A stretch of DNA of 13,461 nucleotides, taken from the NCBI GenBank assembly GCA_937959065.1, contig CALGOI010000176.1:1-13461 (forward strand), given 5' to 3'. Source of the stretch: an uncultured Ignavibacteriota bacterium (lineage in GTDB: Bacteria > Bacteroidota > Ignavibacteria > Tepidaquicellales > Tepidaquicellaceae). A program made the position numbers and the translations under genes. Within the stretch, counting starts at the first letter, position 1; each line of letters opens with the position of its first letter. The notes beneath the pieces are model-generated. The model made no database searches, was not told the DNA's origin, and was given only the letters and a program-made list of their open reading frames with translations. Positions 1 to 7,173 of the stretch are shown in pieces.

Positions 1-2
1 AT

Positions 3-509
3 ATTTATACCGGCTTGATGGATTTTGTAGATAATGAAGCAACTCTTGCCGGTGTAATAGGACACGAAATTGCGCACGCAGAGAGAAGACATATGACACA
101 GCGTTTAACTTCTTACTATGGAGTTAACGTTATCCTTAGTCTGGTACTGGGAAGCAATCCAAGTCTACTCGGTGAAATTTTTGCAAATCTGTTTGTAGGA
201 CTCGGTTTCCTGGCAAACAGCAGAGCCGACGAAGAGGAAGCGGACGATTTTTCTATTCGCTATCTTGCTTCTACTGAATATTACCCCGGTTCAATTTCTT
301 TCTTTTTTGATAAGATTCGTGAAGAACAAAGGAAGAAAGGAACAACACCCGGAGACCTGGAGAGATTATTATCTACACATCCTCTTCCTCAGGATAGGAT
401 AAATAATGTAAGGGAAGAACTGAAAAAACTGAATTTGAACGTAGATCCGACGAAAGGTTTATTTACGGAAAGGTATCAACAAATTAAAGCTAAAATTCCT
501 AAAAAATAA
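3..509 (+). CDS. M48 family zinc metallopeptidase, 5' end outside window
   Basis: This is the C-terminal part of an M48 peptidase that begins upstream of the window. The frame is open from base 3 (Ile-Tyr-Thr-Gly-Leu-Met-Asp), so the TTG at 15 is internal and not a start. The zinc motif HEIAH is encoded at 63-77, and the expected third ligand is the first Glu of EEEAD at 231-245 (the E-x-x-x-D motif of M48). A hydrophobic stretch (VNVILSLVLG and IFANLFVGLGFLA) lies between the two motifs. The end carries the THPLPQDRI segment typical of the family's substrate-side region. Known members (BepA/LoiP/Oma1-like) act in the periplasm or at membranes in protein quality control, and this one probably does the same. 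The missing N terminus would hold the signal peptide. A secreted protein follows after 2 bases, so the two are probably co-transcribed. Confidence 0.93.
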   Translation: MYTGLMDFVDNEATLAGVIGHEIAHAERRHMTQRLTSYYGVNVILSLVLGSNPSLLGEIFANLFVGLGFLANSRADEEEADDFSIRYLASTEYYPGSISFFFDKIREEQRKKGTTPGDLERLLSTHPLPQDRINNVREELKKLNLNVDPTKGLFTERYQQIKAKIPKK

Positions 510-511
510 AA

Positions 512-1033
512 ATGACACATAAATTGAAAAAATTATTAATGGTGATATTCGGCTTTTTGCTTATTGCACAGGCCGGCAATGCACAGACGACACTTAATGA
601 AAAGGATTATAAATTCTCGATATTTCTGACTTCCGATTGGACAAAAACCAAAGAGGAAGAAACTTCAAAGAAGAATGCAATTTCTTACTCTTTCAATAAC
701 ATTGACCAGGAAAACTCATTAATGATAATGGCTTTTAAGGTAAATGGTATAAAAGACATCGATGATTTGATCTATAATGTTGAAAAAGATGTTAATCTGG
801 ATATACCATCAAAATCAGGTGATTACAATTATAATGATTATGGAGATTATGACAGGAAGGAAGCAACGTATAAGGATAATGAAGTTGTTGAAACGGTTTA
901 CTATTTCACAACCAAAAACGTTGACACGCAGAATTATGCATATGTTGTGAGATTCATTACACTGGCGAATGCTTATAACAGCTCTGTCTCAAAAGAGATT
1001 GACGACATTATAAAGACTTTCAAGATAAATTAA
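512..1033 (+). CDS. Small exported protein, possibly PsbP/DUF1795-like fold
   Basis: This gene encodes 173 residues. The N terminus is a clear signal peptide: basic MTHKLKK, a hydrophobic core LLMVIFGFLLIAQ, and a likely signal peptidase I site after GNA (residue 24). The mature part is about 149 residues, acidic and Tyr/Asp/Asn rich, with no Cys. Its start (FSIFLTSDWTK) and its end (EIDDIIKTFKIN) resemble the layout of PsbP/DcrB-like single-domain proteins, which open with a 'F-x-hydrophobic-P-x-x-W' strand and close with a helix reading 'hydrophobic-x-x-I-x-x-TF'. That is pattern recognition only, and I cannot name a function. The ATG lies 2 bases after the M48 peptidase stop, which suggests translational coupling and perhaps a shared role in the envelope. 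A strong terminator follows 28 bases after the stop, so this is the last gene of its operon. Confidence 0.85.
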   Translation: MTHKLKKLLMVIFGFLLIAQAGNAQTTLNEKDYKFSIFLTSDWTKTKEEETSKKNAISYSFNNIDQENSLMIMAFKVNGIKDIDDLIYNVEKDVNLDIPSKSGDYNYNDYGDYDRKEATYKDNEVVETVYYFTTKNVDTQNYAYVVRFITLANAYNSSVSKEIDDIIKTFKIN

Positions 1034-1061
1034 ATGCATTCTATAAGTTGCAATAGGTTAC

Positions 1062-1085
1062 AAGCCCGGTTATCCGGGCTTTTTT
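1062..1085 (+). terminator. Strong rho-independent terminator
   Basis: The stem AAGCCCGG (1062-1069) pairs with CCGGGCTT (1074-1081) around a TTAT loop, and a run of T reaches 1085. It closes the M48 peptidase operon on the plus strand. The T run contains part of the stop codon of the converging minus-strand hydrolase. Read on the minus strand the same hairpin lacks a T run, so it would stop that transcript less well. Confidence 0.88.
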
Positions 1086-1728
1086 ATTGCAAAAACGGAT
1101 TATGGGCCTTTTCATCTCTTACATTTGTAACCTCCATATGTCCCGGAAGTAATGTAAAATCATCGTCACATTCCTTGAATAACTTATTCTGAATTGAATC
1201 CAGTAAAGTATCCATATCACCTCCGGCAAGGTCTGTCCTGCCGATCGAATTCTTAAAAACCACGTCACCGCTAAACGCGAATTTGTTAGTATCGTCGATG
1301 GCACAAACACTTCCCGGTGAATGTCCCGGGGTATGAATAAATCTTAATTTTGTTCCGCCAAATTCTAAAATTGAATCCTCGGTCAGGTATTCATCGGTTT
1401 TTGGCTGCTCATCGATAGATATTCCCATCATTTCAGCTTGTTTGGGGGCATTTTCAAGGAGGAATTCATCTTCTTTATGCATATAAATGGGAACTTTGAA
1501 TAACTCCTTAGCAAATTTATTACCGAGAATATGGTCTATATGTCCATGAGTGTTAATTATATATTTAATATCGATTTTATTGTCCCTGATTATCTCTTTG
1601 AGCTTTTCTTTCTCTTCCGGAGCATAGACGGCCGGATCAAAAATGACTCCTTCACCGGTTTCTTCGTTATAATAAATGTATGAATTCATCGCGAAGGGAT
1701 TGACGGGAAATCTTATAACTTTCATCAT
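1084..1728 (-). CDS. Metallo-beta-lactamase-fold hydrolase, glyoxalase II-like
   Basis: The 214-residue protein belongs to the MBL-fold hydrolases near YcbL and hydroxyacylglutathione hydrolases. All metal-binding motifs are present: H61-G-H63-I-D65-H66, H136 in TPGH, D155 in SGD, and H197 in LPGH. The block SGDVVFKNSIGRTDLAGGD and the C-terminal NPF are hallmarks of this subgroup. It has no signal peptide, so it is cytoplasmic. Such enzymes hydrolyse thioesters such as S-lactoylglutathione, or related esters. In a cell that makes bacillithiol, a bacillithiol thioester is a possible substrate, but that is inference. The segment after the last His (MEVTNVRDE) departs from the common GPxTTIGxE. 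It has two consecutive ATG codons, at 1728 and 1725, and either could be the start. It is divergent from smpB and convergent with the upstream operon. Confidence 0.92.
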   Translation of the reverse strand: MMKVIRFPVNPFAMNSYIYYNEETGEGVIFDPAVYAPEEKEKLKEIIRDNKIDIKYIINTHGHIDHILGNKFAKELFKVPIYMHKEDEFLLENAPKQAEMMGISIDEQPKTDEYLTEDSILEFGGTKLRFIHTPGHSPGSVCAIDDTNKFAFSGDVVFKNSIGRTDLAGGDMDTLLDSIQNKLFKECDDDFTLLPGHMEVTNVRDEKAHNPFLQ

Positions 1729-1791
1729 AAATAACTAAATTGATTTTGCTAAGCAGTTTAAATATTTTTAAATACTTGATTTACAATAGAA

Positions 1792-2241
1792 ATGACAGAT
1801 AATGACAAAATTAGGATAATTGCTAGTAACCGTAAAGCTAATTATGAGTACGAAATACTGGATAAATATGAAGCAGGAATATCCTTACTTGGCACTGAAG
1901 TAAAATCATTGAGAGAGGGGAAAGCCAACCTGAGTGAAGCTTATGGTGCAGTACAGAAGGATGAAGTGTGGTTGATGAATTTACATATTAATGAGTATAA
2001 ATATGGAAATATCAACAACCATGATCCGATGCGCAAAAAAAAGCTTCTGCTAAACAAACGAGAGATCCGTAAAATAAAATCACATCTCGAAGAAAAAGGC
2101 TTAACATTCATTCCATTAAAATTATATTTCAAAGATTCCCTGGTAAAACTGGAAATGGGTATTGCCAGGGGTAAAAAATTGTACGATAAACGCGAATCCA
2201 TTAAGAAGCGCGATACAGAAAGAAGATTAAAACAATTATGA
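1792..2241 (+). CDS. smpB: SsrA-binding protein SmpB
   Basis: SmpB is the tmRNA partner in trans-translation. It carries tmRNA to stalled ribosomes so that the nascent chain is tagged and released. The 149-residue length is normal. The family signatures are visible: GISLLGTEVKSLREGKANL (residues 29-47), NNHDPMRKKKLLLNKREI (76-92), and the C-terminal basic tail GKKLYDKRESIKKRD (127-141), which enters the mRNA channel. I see no Shine-Dalgarno sequence ahead of the ATG (upstream bases are TTTACAATAGAA), as is common in the Bacteroidota group. Its stop overlaps the tyrS start by 4 bases (ATGA), so the two are translationally coupled. The tmRNA gene itself is not in the window. Confidence 0.97.
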   Translation: MTDNDKIRIIASNRKANYEYEILDKYEAGISLLGTEVKSLREGKANLSEAYGAVQKDEVWLMNLHINEYKYGNINNHDPMRKKKLLLNKREIRKIKSHLEEKGLTFIPLKLYFKDSLVKLEMGIARGKKLYDKRESIKKRDTERRLKQL

Positions 2242-3449
2242 GTTTTCCCGGTGTAAATGAACAAATGGACCTTATCCGTAAGGGGACTGTAGATATTATT
2301 CCCGAGGATGAGCTGGTTAAGAAACTGGAAAAGTCAATTAAGGAAAATAAACCTCTTAATATTAAGCTGGGATGTGATCCCTCACGTCCCGACCTTCACA
2401 TCGGTCACGCGGTAGTTTTGAATAAGCTTCGTGATTTCCAGAACCTGGGTCATACTGCAGTATTGATAATCGGCGACGCGACAGGGATGATTGGAGACCC
2501 CACTGGGAAAAAGAAGACACGTCCGCAGCTGACTTTTGAAGAAACCCGTGAGAATGGTAAGACTTATTATGAACAAGCTACGAAAATTCTCGATAAAGAT
2601 AAGACTAAAATATTATATAACAGTGAGTGGCTTAATAAACTTTCGCTCGAAGACCTGATAAAGATAATGGGTAAGTTCACCGTACAGCGAATAATGGAAA
2701 GAGATGATTTTGAGAACCGGTGGGAGAGCCAGCAGGAAATATCCATGCACGAACTACTATATCCTTTAATGCAGGGATATGATTCGGTGGCTATTCATTC
2801 TGACGTAGAGCTGGGCGGTACTGACCAGAGATTTAATAACCTCGTTGGTCGTGATATGCAGAAAAGATTCGGTCAGGAACCGCAAGTAGTAATTGTTACT
2901 CCGCTGCTTGAGGGAGTGGACGGAAGTGAGAAGATGAGTAAATCGCTTGATAATGCGATCGGTATAACGGATGACCCTAAAGATATCTTTGGGAAAACTA
3001 TGCGGATACCTGATACACTTATCTACAAATATTACCAGCTCGGTACACAGGCATCTTTAGAAGAACTCAAAAATATTAAAGAAGAGCTTGAAAATCCGGA
3101 TACAAATCCACGTGATCAAAAACGTAAACTGGGAATGGAGCTGGTTAAACTTTATTATGATGAGGAAACAGCTCAAAAGGCTATTGAAGAATTTGATCAG
3201 ATATTCATCAAGAAGGAAGTCCCTGATGATATTCCGGAACATAAACTCAACGGGGAAAATATAAAGCTCACTCAATTAATGACCGATACGAAAATGACAT
3301 CATCCAACTCCGAAGCCCGCCGTTTAATAGAGCAGGGGGGAGTGACAATAGACGGTGAAAAGGTCGATGATGTGAATTATGTAGTTTCAAACGGAAATAC
3401 ATTCGTTCTAAAAGTAGGGAAGCGGAAGTTTCTTAAAGTTATCATATAA
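2238..3449 (+). CDS. tyrS: Tyrosyl-tRNA synthetase, HIGH/KMSKS (type 2) form
   Basis: This enzyme charges tRNA-Tyr with tyrosine in the cytoplasm. It is a 403-residue class I synthetase. The HIGH motif is at residues 54-57 (PDLHIGH) and KMSKS at 232-236. Between them are DATGMIGDPTGKKKTR and VELGGTDQRFN, both typical of TyrRS. The C-terminal part (about 335-400) is an S4-like RNA-binding domain, including SSNSEARRLIEQGGVTIDG. The canonical HIGH and KMSKS sequences place it with the TyrS type 2 group rather than the E. coli type 1 group. The ATG at 2238 overlaps the smpB stop. A 27-base gap separates it from the arginine decarboxylase gene, so all three may be one transcript. Confidence 0.97.
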   Translation: MSFPGVNEQMDLIRKGTVDIIPEDELVKKLEKSIKENKPLNIKLGCDPSRPDLHIGHAVVLNKLRDFQNLGHTAVLIIGDATGMIGDPTGKKKTRPQLTFEETRENGKTYYEQATKILDKDKTKILYNSEWLNKLSLEDLIKIMGKFTVQRIMERDDFENRWESQQEISMHELLYPLMQGYDSVAIHSDVELGGTDQRFNNLVGRDMQKRFGQEPQVVIVTPLLEGVDGSEKMSKSLDNAIGITDDPKDIFGKTMRIPDTLIYKYYQLGTQASLEELKNIKEELENPDTNPRDQKRKLGMELVKLYYDEETAQKAIEEFDQIFIKKEVPDDIPEHKLNGENIKLTQLMTDTKMTSSNSEARRLIEQGGVTIDGEKVDDVNYVVSNGNTFVLKVGKRKFLKVII

Positions 3450-3476
3450 ATTTTACAAAACTAAATAATAAAAAAA

Positions 3477-4022
3477 TTGTTTAAACCAACAAAGATTTTC
3501 TTTACAAAAGGTGTAGGCAAGCATAAAGATAAATTGCAATCTTTTGAGCTTGCATTGAGAAACGCAGGCATTGAAAAATGTAACCTGGTTATGGTTTCAA
3601 GTATATATCCTGCCGGCTGCAAAAGATTATCAAAAGAAAAAGGTGTTTCTCTTCTTGAACCGGGTGGAATAACATTTTGTGTAATGGCAAGAAATGAAAC
3701 TAATGAACCCAGCAGGTTGATTGCCTCATCTATTGGTGTTGCATTACCATCTGATGGAAGCCATTATGGTTATATATCTGAGCATCATCCGTTTGGTGAA
3801 AAGGAAAAAATATCCGGTGAGTACGCAGAGGATCTTGCAGCAACAATGCTGGCAACTACACTTGGTGTGGATTTCGATCCGGAAAAAGCATGGAATGAAA
3901 GAGAGCAGGTTTATAAATCCAGCGGTAAGATCTTCAAATCTTTCAATGTAACTCAATCTGCTACCGGTGATAAAGACGGTAAATGGACTACAACCATTGC
4001 CGCAGCTGTTATGTTGCCATAA
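3477..4022 (+). CDS. Pyruvoyl-dependent arginine decarboxylase (proenzyme)
   Basis: The product converts arginine to agmatine and CO2, the first step of a polyamine route. It uses a pyruvoyl group made by self-cleavage instead of PLP. The protein has 181 residues. The processing region NLVMVSSIYPAGC lies at residues 36-48. By comparison with the archaeal enzyme, cleavage should fall between S41 and S42, giving a beta chain of about 41 residues and a pyruvoyl-capped alpha chain of about 140. E102 (YISEHH) aligns with the catalytic Glu. GEYAEDLAATMLATTLG (114-130) and the end TTIAAAVMLP match the bacterial, Chlorobi-type branch. The start is TTG at 3477: an in-frame TAA lies 15 bases upstream with no ATG or GTG after it, and the resulting N terminus (FKPTKIFFTKGVG) fits the family. 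Most relatives have PP after the cleavage site, where this has PA. No other polyamine gene is in the window. Confidence 0.93.
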   Translation: MFKPTKIFFTKGVGKHKDKLQSFELALRNAGIEKCNLVMVSSIYPAGCKRLSKEKGVSLLEPGGITFCVMARNETNEPSRLIASSIGVALPSDGSHYGYISEHHPFGEKEKISGEYAEDLAATMLATTLGVDFDPEKAWNEREQVYKSSGKIFKSFNVTQSATGDKDGKWTTTIAAAVMLP

Positions 4023-4049
4023 TAAGTATAGAGGCTTACATATATAAAG

Positions 4050-4057
4050 TAATTTTG
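4050..4057 (+). promoter_or_regulatory. Possible -7 element (TAnnTTTG) ahead of the DUF427-DinB pair
   Basis: TAATTTTG matches the Bacteroidetes-type -7 consensus TAnnTTTG exactly. It ends 5 bases before the ATG at 4063, so if it is used the mRNA would have almost no leader. No TTTG -33 box lies at the usual spacing, and it is not certain that this organism's sigma factor reads this consensus. The call is tentative. Confidence 0.22.
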
Positions 4058-4062
4058 CTTAT

Positions 4063-4350
4063 ATGCCTAAAGCAGTATGGAATAATGTTGTTTTAGCTGA
4101 AACAGATACAATTCAGAAAGTAGAAAATAACATTTATTTTCCCCCTGATTCAATTAACAGGGAATATCTTAAGGAAAGTAACACTAAAACGGTATGTCAT
4201 TGGAAAGGTACAGCTAATTATTTTAATCTTGAAGTGGATGGTAAATTGAATAAGGATGCTGCCTGGACATATTTATCCACAAAGGAAAAGGCAAAGAATA
4301 TCGAAGGCCATATCGCTTTCTGGAAAGGCGTTAAAATAGAAATGGAATGA
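4063..4350 (+). CDS. DUF427 family protein
   Basis: This is a 95-residue cytoplasmic protein of the DUF427 family (PF04248). It covers the whole family core: MPKAVWNNVVLAET at the start, YFPPDSINREYL (25-36), the conserved CHWKGTANYF (45-54), NKDAAWTY (63-70), and the closing IAFWKGVKI (84-92). The family forms a small beta-rich fold. Its biochemical role is not established, so I give none. Its stop codon overlaps the start of the DinB-like gene by 4 bases (ATGA), so the two are translated together. No Shine-Dalgarno sequence is visible. Confidence 0.93.
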   Translation: MPKAVWNNVVLAETDTIQKVENNIYFPPDSINREYLKESNTKTVCHWKGTANYFNLEVDGKLNKDAAWTYLSTKEKAKNIEGHIAFWKGVKIEME

Positions 4351-4916
4351 AAAACAAGGAACTTGAGAAGTTAATAAATGACTATACCGCTATTATTGAA
4401 AGATGTTATGTACTTACCAAAGATTTAAATAATGAACAAATCAATTGGAAACCTGCTTCAGATAAATGGTCAATAGCAGAATGTTTGAACCATTTGGCTA
4501 TAACAAATAATCTATATTACAAGAATGCCGTATCTGCTGTAGAAAATGCTATTGAGAAGAATAAGACAGGTGATAATCCCATAAAGATTGGTGTTATAGG
4601 GAAAATATTTATGGGATTTGAACCCCCTCCAAAACGAAGATTTAAAACGCCAAGAATTTTCTCGCCGCGAAAAGATACAGTACAGGTATTTACAGATGAG
4701 GTAATAAAGAAATTTGTTGATTCAAAGATTAAAATGAATGAGTTGATAAAAAAATCCGATGGACTGGATCTAAACAAAGTTAAAATTTCCTCACCTGTAA
4801 CGAAAATGATCAAAATACGCCTGGGGGAGTATTTCTCCATAATGGCACCACATGACCGCCGGCATTTATGGCAGGCTGAAAATTTAAAAAATCATCCCGA
4901 TTTTCCTTTGGTATAG
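4347..4916 (+). CDS. DinB-like (DinB_2) putative metal-dependent enzyme
   Basis: The 189-residue protein is a DinB/YfiT-like four-helix bundle. The diagnostic segment is WKPASDKWSIAECLNHL (34-50), with H49 as the first metal ligand. The other two are H169 and H173 in HDRRHLWQAE. This His triad is the family's metal site. The superfamily includes thiol-S-transferases that use bacillithiol or mycothiol (for example BstA) and many members of unknown function. With bshC 2.3 kb downstream, a thiol-transfer role is conceivable but not shown. The middle part (EPPPKRRFKTPRIFSPRKD, about 91-109) is a basic Pro-rich insertion seen in one DinB_2 subgroup. It starts inside the DUF427 stop codon. No terminator is evident in the 110 bases that follow. 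Confidence 0.9.
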   Translation: MKNKELEKLINDYTAIIERCYVLTKDLNNEQINWKPASDKWSIAECLNHLAITNNLYYKNAVSAVENAIEKNKTGDNPIKIGVIGKIFMGFEPPPKRRFKTPRIFSPRKDTVQVFTDEVIKKFVDSKIKMNELIKKSDGLDLNKVKISSPVTKMIKIRLGEYFSIMAPHDRRHLWQAENLKNHPDFPLV

Positions 4917-5014
4917 AATTTGCTTAATTAATGATAGCCTGGAGTTATTGGCTGAATGTAGTACCATTACTCTGAATTATAGTAGTGTTTTACTGCATAA
5001 TTTAAAAAGCATAC

Positions 5015-5022
5015 AAAGGGGA
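5015..5022 (+). promoter_or_regulatory. Ribosome binding site for the exported protein at 5027
   Basis: AAAGGGGA sits 4 bases before the ATG. It is the only good purine-rich Shine-Dalgarno-like site close to a major gene in this window, and it supports that start. Confidence 0.5.
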
Positions 5023-5026
5023 AGTC

Positions 5027-5533
5027 ATGAAAACTACAATTTCATTACTTGTTATCGCACTATTTTGTTCAATAATTCCTGAATCTTACTCACAAACATC
5101 AACGGGCAATTCCAACACTTCATTCTCAGGCTCTATCAGTATTTTTCCAAATGAATATTCAATGATTAATCAGCAAACCGGAAACAGGCTTGTTATAAAC
5201 TCCTCAACCAATGAAAGCAGTGAAAAAGGTCTGTATTATGCCTATTTTGTTTATTCAAGTAATTTTGGTATTGTCAAAGCAGGTAAGTATAAAATCAGGA
5301 TCTTGAAGCATATTGGTAACAGGATGCAGGAGAATGTATTTGAAGTAAAGGTTCATCAGGATGTACCAAGATTTTATGAGATTATCGCTCTCAAAAAGGG
5401 TGTATATTCGATAAGGGTTTATGATGAAAATGATGTATTACTGAGTGCCTCTAATTATTTCAATATAACTTCAGACCCGAATTTAGATAATAATCGTGAA
5501 ATTAAGCACGAAACAATTTCGGCAGGTAATTAG
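5027..5533 (+). CDS. Exported protein of unknown function
   Basis: I do not recognise the family. The 168-residue product has a signal peptide (MKTTISLLVIALFCSIIPESYS) with a likely cut at residue 22 or 23, so it is periplasmic, outer-membrane or secreted. The mature part begins with a Ser/Thr/Asn-rich linker (about 24-35). It then has alternating polar and hydrophobic segments such as YYAYFVYSS, KYKIRILKHI, VFEVKVHQD and VYSIRVYDE, which look like strands of one small beta-sandwich. The last 18 residues are polar and probably disordered. There is no T9SS sorting domain, no lipobox and no Cys in the mature part. It appears to be a single-gene unit: 110 bases separate it from the DinB gene, and it converges on the minus-strand beta-helix gene. 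Confidence 0.8.
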   Translation: MKTTISLLVIALFCSIIPESYSQTSTGNSNTSFSGSISIFPNEYSMINQQTGNRLVINSSTNESSEKGLYYAYFVYSSNFGIVKAGKYKIRILKHIGNRMQENVFEVKVHQDVPRFYEIIALKKGVYSIRVYDENDVLLSASNYFNITSDPNLDNNREIKHETISAGN

Positions 5534-5588
5534 TCATGTAAAAATGCAAATTTAATACTCCAATTCAGTCTATTTTCTCTCGGTAGTA

Positions 5589-7094
5589 TTATTTTACGAG
5601 CATTAGTTTCTTCGTTAATACGGTTTTTATTGTTACTAAACGGGCAAAGTAAATGCCACTGGAATATTGTGTAGCATCCCAATTTACAGAATATGTACCA
5701 CCCGGGATATTAGCAGAAAATAGAGTTTCAACCAGTCTTCCCTGTAAATCATAAATTGACAGTTCCGCAAATCCAAATTCAGGAATATCAAACTTAATAG
5801 TAGAAATAGGGTTAAATGGATTAGGATAACCCTCATACAAATAATACTGTTTGATGTTACTATATAATGTATTTTCTATTATATTAACCGGGGGAGCAAT
5901 TGGTATATAATTAACAAACCCGAGGGCGGGATTATCAGGTTTGTGAAAAATGTGGGCTTCAATTGAGTCTAAATTATTTGTTCCCCAATTATTATTTTGA
6001 GCCATTATTGAATCAGGAGTATTATTATATAGGTCGTAAATAAGACCTGTATTTCCATTTCCATAAATTTGATTAGAACCATCATCGAATGGGGTAGCAT
6101 TTGTTAAATTTCCCAGGTTTGGTTTTGCTGTACCCTGTATTGTGACACCCCAGAGATTTCCGCGAATAGCATTATTTGTAATTATAGATACTTGTGTGGT
6201 ATTACCGTTAAAATTCAGCCCGCTTCCCCCTGTATTCGGATTTCCGTCAATATTATTGCTGTCTATCCGATTGTTGTCTATAACTGCATATAAATTACTG
6301 CTTAAAAGTGCAATCCCGTATCTATTATGGCTGATGGTATTGTTCTGAATTCGCATATTTACCGGACCAATAGCTAAAAATGCTATTCCGCCGGCCATTG
6401 GAAAAGGACCGCCTTTAATGATATTATTCAATATTCTGATCGTGTCATTTCCGGTTGTTCCAAAATTTATCTGGGATACATTAGCATTTTCCGTGTTATT
6501 TTCAATAATTCTATTGTTTACAATCCATGGAGCCGAACTTATATTAGCGCCGGATGATATTGCTGAACGTCTGTTCCGGTAAATAAAATTATTAGTAATT
6601 ACTGCATTTGACCTGAATAACGAAATCGCTCCGCTGCCAAATGAACTGTTTTGTATATTATTTCTCAATATACAGCTGTCTATGGTCATGTCACAGTCCA
6701 ATAACCTTATCGAATTACCATATTCCATAATTACCTTTTTCAAGATGGATGCGTCGCTGAGCTCTTCAAATTTTAAGCCGAAAAACTTCTGATTTGTATC
6801 AGCGGCAGTTATTTTAAATGAATCCGGCGGAGTAATCCTCATTGTACCAAAGATATCTATCATAGTATTTCCGGCAAATTTCCAAACCGAATTTGATGTT
6901 ATCCTTACTGTATCGGATACTGAAATAATTAAAGTATCGTTTAAAAAATATTCTCCTCCTGAAAAAGTAACAACACCGGATGAATTCGATACCAGATCGT
7001 TTAAAGTCCAGCTAACACCTGAGCCGGGAGTGGAATAATTCGAGTATGAAACGGATGAGAGTAATAAAATCAGAACTGTAATTAAAAGGCGCAA
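5589..7094 (-). CDS. Secreted parallel beta-helix protein with T9SS C-terminal sorting domain
   Basis: The product has 501 residues. A signal peptide (MRLLITVLILLLSSVSYS) is followed by a short region, then about 100-375 of repeating Asn-rich turns such as VITNNFIYRNR, IVNNRIIENN, RIQNNTISHN and VIDNNRIDSN, typical of right-handed parallel beta-helix (PbH1) proteins. After AQNNNWG comes a linker, and residues 421-501 form a type A T9SS sorting domain: EGYPNPFNPISTIKF, then LSIYDLQGRLVETL, then SSGIYFARL and a Lys-rich end. Such proteins cross the outer membrane through T9SS and are released or anchored at the surface. Beta-helices often bind or cleave polysaccharides, but no catalytic residues are evident here. 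The start is TTG at 7094: an in-frame TAA lies just upstream, and the signal peptide begins right there. Confidence 0.92.
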   Translation of the reverse strand: MRLLITVLILLLSSVSYSNYSTPGSGVSWTLNDLVSNSSGVVTFSGGEYFLNDTLIISVSDTVRITSNSVWKFAGNTMIDIFGTMRITPPDSFKITAADTNQKFFGLKFEELSDASILKKVIMEYGNSIRLLDCDMTIDSCILRNNIQNSSFGSGAISLFRSNAVITNNFIYRNRRSAISSGANISSAPWIVNNRIIENNTENANVSQINFGTTGNDTIRILNNIIKGGPFPMAGGIAFLAIGPVNMRIQNNTISHNRYGIALLSSNLYAVIDNNRIDSNNIDGNPNTGGSGLNFNGNTTQVSIITNNAIRGNLWGVTIQGTAKPNLGNLTNATPFDDGSNQIYGNGNTGLIYDLYNNTPDSIMAQNNNWGTNNLDSIEAHIFHKPDNPALGFVNYIPIAPPVNIIENTLYSNIKQYYLYEGYPNPFNPISTIKFDIPEFGFAELSIYDLQGRLVETLFSANIPGGTYSVNWDATQYSSGIYFARLVTIKTVLTKKLMLVK

Positions 7095-7173
7095 TTTTTT
7101 GTAAATTTATTATTGAGAAATAATTAATTATTTTACAATAATAAATAACATTTTGTATTCATAAAACCCAATT

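Noticed and set aside
15..17. TTG at 15 as the true start of the first gene
   Set aside because: The frame is open to the left edge and already encodes conserved M48 residues (YTGLMDFVDNE), so the gene starts outside the window.
1941..2264. 107-codon minus-strand frame over smpB
   Set aside because: It is antisense to an unmistakable smpB with no independent coding evidence.
4517..4840. 107-codon minus-strand frame inside the DinB-like gene
   Set aside because: It is antisense to a clear DinB_2 protein. Its composition is what the reverse of a Lys-rich coding strand gives.
4998..5009. Similar sequence TAATTTAA(A/G)AAG upstream of the genes at 5027 and 10523, as a shared promoter or operator
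   Set aside because: Two AT-rich matches in an AT-rich genome are expected by chance, and neither has a matching upstream box.
5553..5591. Inverted repeat TAATACT / AGTATTA between the converging genes, as a bidirectional terminator
   Set aside because: The stem is 7 AT-rich base pairs with a 25-base loop and no proper T run on either strand.
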